The notes below the pieces were generated by a model. That model saw nothing but the letters and a program-made list of their open reading frames with translations, had not been told where the DNA came from and ran no database searches. DNA of 64,000 nt, taken from Silene latifolia. Its lineage: Eukaryota; Streptophyta; Magnoliopsida; Caryophyllales; Caryophyllaceae. How positions within the stretch are numbered: the first letter of the stretch is position 1; each line of letters starts with the position of its first letter. The stretch spans positions 33,172,152 through 33,236,151 of the forward strand of contig NC_133536.1 of NCBI RefSeq assembly GCF_048544455.1. Direction: 5' to 3'. The position numbers and the translations under genes were made by a program. Positions 60,781 to 64,000 of this stretch are shown here, piece after piece.

Positions 60781-61250
60781 GAGCTCACCCGGCGTTTCGG
60801 ATAGTTTCAGCTGTTCGGGAGCCAATTATTAAGCCCTTCCTCCCTGCCATCTTTTGGCGCTCCAAATGACATATTTGTAACTTTTCTCTGTATTTTGTAC
60901 AACTTCGGTAGGTTGTGTTTTGGCTTATCCCTATGGGGACGGTCGTCGTCTGTATTCTCCTCGCTTGTAATCTGTTATCATTTTTAATAAGAGTTCGTTT
61001 CTTCGCCTCCCGGCTTGGCGAGGTCTTTACCTCATTTCTTTTCCTTGTGCTAATAGTTGAGCGTCTCAACTGTTCTTAGCGTTTTTACTTTGCCTCCGGC
61101 TTGGCCGAGGTCTTTTCTCGTCTTCGTCCGAGTTGTCTTCTTACGTTATTAATTGAGCGTCTCTTTTGTTTCCGCTTCGGCTTGGCCGAGCGGTTTAGAG
61201 TGCGTATCTCAATTGCGTTTAACGCTTCCAAGGCATTTTGATCGCTTCGG
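60781..61250. other. Downstream region of the second extra gene
   Basis: No ORF. Repeats of a cttggccgag phrase; likely 3' untranslated sequence. Confidence 0.45.
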
Positions 61251-61299
61251 CGAGTATCAATCTAACGCGGGTCGTGACCGTTGCGGTGTCTGCTTCCGA

Positions 61300-61975
61300 G
61301 GGTGATTGCGCTCTTGTCGGTGTGACGACAAAGTGAACCGCGTACGTTATTTGATGGTGATCGCCGCTCTTGTCGGTGTGACAAAGTGTGAGCCGGCGTC
61401 GCTGCCGATAGAGACTGCCTCTTGTCGATGTGACAGTGTGAGCGGCGTCTTCTTCCTTTTTAATGATCTGCTGGCGTCTACCACTTGAGTGATCTGCGAC
61501 GGCGTCAAACCTCTTGGGGTGAGATCGCCGTGGCGTCTACTACTTGGGGTGACTGCGACGGCGCCCGCTTCTTTATGGAGACTACCGCTCTTGTCGGTGT
61601 GACAGTGTGAGCCGGCGTCTTCTTCCTGTTAATGATCGCTGCGTGGCGTCTACCACTTGGAGTGATCACGACGGCGTCAAACCTCTTGGGGTGACAAATG
61701 TGTGGCGTCTACTACTTGGGGTGACTGCGACGGCGCCTACTTCTTTATGGAGACTACCGCTCTTGTCGGTGTGACAGTGTGAGCCGGCGTCTTCTTCCTG
61801 TTAATGACTGCCGTGGCGTCTACCACTTGGAGTGACTGCGACGGCGTCAAACCTCTTGGGGTGACAGCCGTGGCGTTTACTACTTGGGGTGACTGCGACG
61901 GCGCCTGCTTCTTTATGGAGACTACCGCTCTTGTCGGTGTGACAGTGTGAGCCGGCGTCTTCTTCCGAGCAGGGG
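61300..61975. repeat. Tandem array with 168-172-bp period
   Basis: Units containing actaccgctcttgtcggtgt start at 61581, 61753 and 61921. Diverged partial units precede them from about 61300. Sub-repeats of a ctcttgtcggtgtgac and cttggggtgactgcgacgg type alternate within each unit. Retand-type elements were named for an amplified tandem repeat; placement here next to the extra gene fits that pattern. Confidence 0.85.
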
Positions 61976-61993
61976 GGATGGGAGGTGGAACTG

Positions 61994-62106
61994 ATGACGT
62001 TTTGGTTGGATTGTCTCACATGGATGTATCATATGCCTTATCTATGATTTACTACGCATGTTTTGAATGTTAGTCTCATGTCTCAATGCTTGCATCAAAT
62101 GGTTAT
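61994..62106. repeat. 113-bp direct repeat, right copy
   Basis: Identical by eye to 56752-56864. Beyond it the original flank resumes (atttatgatgttc). Confidence 0.95.
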
Positions 62107-63302
62107 ATTTATGATGTTCTAATATGTTCCTGTTTATCTGTGTTTCGACATTTTGTGGCTGGGAGAGCCTTGAGTTACTCCCCACTGACTGTGGCGTTCA
62201 TGTTTACATGAATGACAAGTTGTGAAGATGATTACGTGGAGAAGACGTGTGGGCTAGCAAGAACTAAACCTTGGACTAGTAGTCGGTTTATTAGGATTGC
62301 TTAGACTCACCATTTATCTTTTTGTCATTCGAGGGATATATTTTCCCTCACCTTTGACTATCACGTTTGTATAAACTTAACTTTATTTCCGCATTCTTTA
62401 ATTACGTTTTAGATTTTAATGAGTCCGCGCTTTAAACTTTAAAAGTTTCAAAAATTTCCTAAAATTCCGCATTTTATTATTGTTTTTTTTTTTACCGTTA
62501 TTGCGAGGGTTCACAGTTATGGGTGTGTTAGAGGACTTTTTGTGAGTTTCCGAGAAGGAAGCGAGCTAAGCGGTTGGAATGGGTTGTTGATGGGATGGGA
62601 AAGAGGTGTATGAAGGTGGTCTAAGCGTAAAGGGTGGTCGTGGCGTGCGGTAGGAGGGATGAAGGGCGATGGCTGTTAATTGGTGGTGATGTGGTCGCAG
62701 ACTCGCAGGGTGAGAGGTAGGTTGAGGGAATATAATAGGGGTATTTTGGTCATCCCATAGTTTATTCATTTAGAAGTGTCGGAAATTAAGGTAAATGCAT
62801 ATCAGGATAGAAATGGGGAATATACGGGAAAATGTATGTGGTAAGTTGTAATAAATGAAATACATATAGTGGTAAATTGTAAAATACGGCAAATATAGGG
62901 GAGTAAGTTGTAATTTTTCCTTATCAATATCATTGAAAATCACTAGAGAATGTGCAACTTGAAAAAGAAATCGTGGAGAATGTAAAATGACAAATATTTA
63001 GTCTCCGATTCAGATGTTCCACACATTAGATAATTAGATTAGATGTTCCACACATTAGATAATTAGATTAGAAATAAATAGAGCGATGAAATCATACACC
63101 TAGAGGGACTCTTCTAAACACAGCTGATTTCTGATTACATTTTTAGGTCAGGAACATATCCAGGTTACCAAAATAAATAATGCATAAAACTTAGTAGCTA
63201 CATAAGTCTCAAATCCGGTACTACTACAATAGACATGCCAATGGTAACATTAACTAGCAAATACTGTCATGATCCGCAGGGACTGATCTGCCAAGCTTAC
63301 AT
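62107..63302. other. Flank between the Retand-like segment and the DUF6598-like gene
   Basis: No gene recognised. 62160-62560 resembles retroelement flank or LTR sequence without clear borders. A 29-bp tandem duplication (gatgttccacacattagat) lies at about 63012-63068. The last 300 bp probably include the 3' untranslated region of the minus-strand gene. Confidence 0.45.
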
Positions 63303-64000
63303 TCAAAACAATGGTGGCTCAGACCAAGTGACCTTGACTTGAATGCACCCGATTGTTTGAGTCTGACTACCACTTTCACAAGCCTCAAAAGAAGCACTGC
63401 CATCCGCCATTACCATATCAGTTAGCGTATCACACAACTTTGCCTCAATTATAAGTTCCCCAAATAGAGGGGTGCATGTCATACACCTTGATAAAGGGAT
63501 CTGTCTACCATTCGTGTAATACGGCTTATCTATTGACGCACTCAACAGGGTGGTCTTAAGATATTTCATCTCATCAATGTTGAGAGGCTTGGCGAAAAAA
63601 TCGTTCCTTGCATGAATATGGCCATACAAGGAGATAGCATCATCAGCTGTTAAAGATACCTCCACCGTAGCTTGTACAGCACGTTTGAGCATAACCAAGT
63701 TCAGCAAAGCATGGCCATCTCTGCCGTGAACAATACCAGTCATTGGTCTCTGATATAAGGAGGAATATTCAGAAAGGCTTATGAAGAGAAAACCATTGCA
63801 AAGTTCAAGACTATTGTTATCCTTCTTCTGATAAAGTTTAAGCCTGATAGCCCATTCTCCGCCCTCAGTGCAGCGGTCAGATCGCAAAGATAAGGAGCCA
63901 TCTGGCAGAATAAAATCATCTGAAGTCGGATCTCCCTTTCGCTTGAAGAGCACAACACTCCCCCTAAAGTCATTTACCACAATACTCCCATACAATTCGT
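63303..64000 (-). CDS. DUF6598-like protein, C-terminal part (gene continues past the right edge)
   Basis: About 230 codons, open to the right edge with no Met near it, so this is an internal or 3' exon of a longer gene; it ends at 63303. Pattern: YGSIVVNDFRGSVVLFKR, a GEWAIRLKLYQK strand region, GFLFISL, then a VMLKRAVQATVEVSL segment and a final IGCIQVKVTWSE. Alternating beta strands and the VVxDxRG and AVxATVEV motifs recall the DUF6598 domain, best known from grasses and sometimes fused to ribosome-inactivating domains; no such toxin domain is visible here. Intact frame and ordinary codon use make this the best candidate for a functioning host gene in the window. Confidence 0.6.
   Translation of the reverse strand, partial: ELYGSIVVNDFRGSVVLFKRKGDPTSDDFILPDGSLSLRSDRCTEGGEWAIRLKLYQKKDNNSLELCNGFLFISLSEYSSLYQRPMTGIVHGRDGHALLNLVMLKRAVQATVEVSLTADDAISLYGHIHARNDFFAKPLNIDEMKYLKTTLLSASIDKPYYTNGRQIPLSRCMTCTPLFGELIIEAKLCDTLTDMVMADGSASFEACESGSQTQTIGCIQVKVTWSEPPLF

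Larger units (their letters stand above)
56865..61993 (-). mobile_element. Truncated Retand-like Gypsy segment with antisense extra gene
   Basis: Contains one LTR (56865-57452), an adjacent purine tract on the minus strand (TGGGGGCAAAT), a plus-strand extra gene with TATA box (57943-57950), its coiled-coil tail, and a tandem-repeat block, then ends abruptly at 61993. Orientation by analogy with 6058-33528 makes the LTR the 3' LTR of a minus-strand element whose gag-pol and 5' LTR are absent. There is no 5-bp duplication; instead 113 bp are duplicated. Confidence 0.8.

Noticed and set aside
61801..62019. 72-codon minus-strand frame in the tandem array
   Set aside because: Repeat-encoded periodic frame without start context.

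Overview
The window is repeat-dominated plant nuclear DNA. Nearly all of it is LTR retrotransposons inserted into one another; the only candidate ordinary host gene runs off the right edge. The element mix fits a Caryophyllales plant, possibly Silene or a relative: a Tat/Retand-like Gypsy element with an antisense extra gene, Tekay-type LTR ends, several related Copia elements and a CTCCCTCC-type MITE. The species is an inference from element style. No CRISPR array, rRNA or tRNA gene was seen.

Left half. A minus-strand Copia element (1-5696) enters from the left edge and carries a Stowaway-like MITE in its leader. Next is a fragment of a DUF4283-type reading frame (5697-6057), cut by a very large Tat/Retand-like Gypsy element (6058-33528, target duplication acgac). 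Removing that element rejoins the DUF4283 frame in phase with its upstream part at 33534-33731. The Gypsy element is itself split by three insertions, each with its own 5-bp duplication: a non-autonomous Gypsy element with an Athila-ORF1-like protein (7259-15289, ctttt), a decayed Copia element (16189-21335, catct) and a tandem three-LTR non-autonomous element (24648-28646, gattt). Without them the Gypsy element is about 10.3 kb: degraded gag-pol on the minus strand (32663 to 23618) and, between pol and the 3' LTR, a convergent intron-containing gene on the plus strand (15388-22574) with its own TATA box.

Right half. A Copia element with well-matched LTRs but an internally deleted pol (34094-41684, cttta) is followed by non-coding DNA, a second three-LTR array in the opposite orientation (42916-46436), a third Copia element (47026-56317) that split a 52-bp tandem array and contains a 582-bp solo LTR (50631-51212, ttatc), and a truncated Retand-like segment (56865-61993). 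That segment carries an LTR, a second copy of the antisense extra gene (58132-59694 plus a coiled-coil tail) and a 168-172-bp tandem array. It is flanked by an identical 113-bp duplication instead of a normal target duplication. The window ends with the 3' part of a DUF6598-like gene on the minus strand (63303-64000).

Most interesting points: the antisense intron-bearing gene seen in two independent Gypsy elements; two separate LTR trimers of one non-autonomous family; arrays of the palindrome CTCGATCGAG spaced about 20-21 bp; a repeated motif in the long leaders of the Copia family; and the 113-bp duplication around a truncated element. All similarity and domain calls were made by reading, without database searches or alignments.
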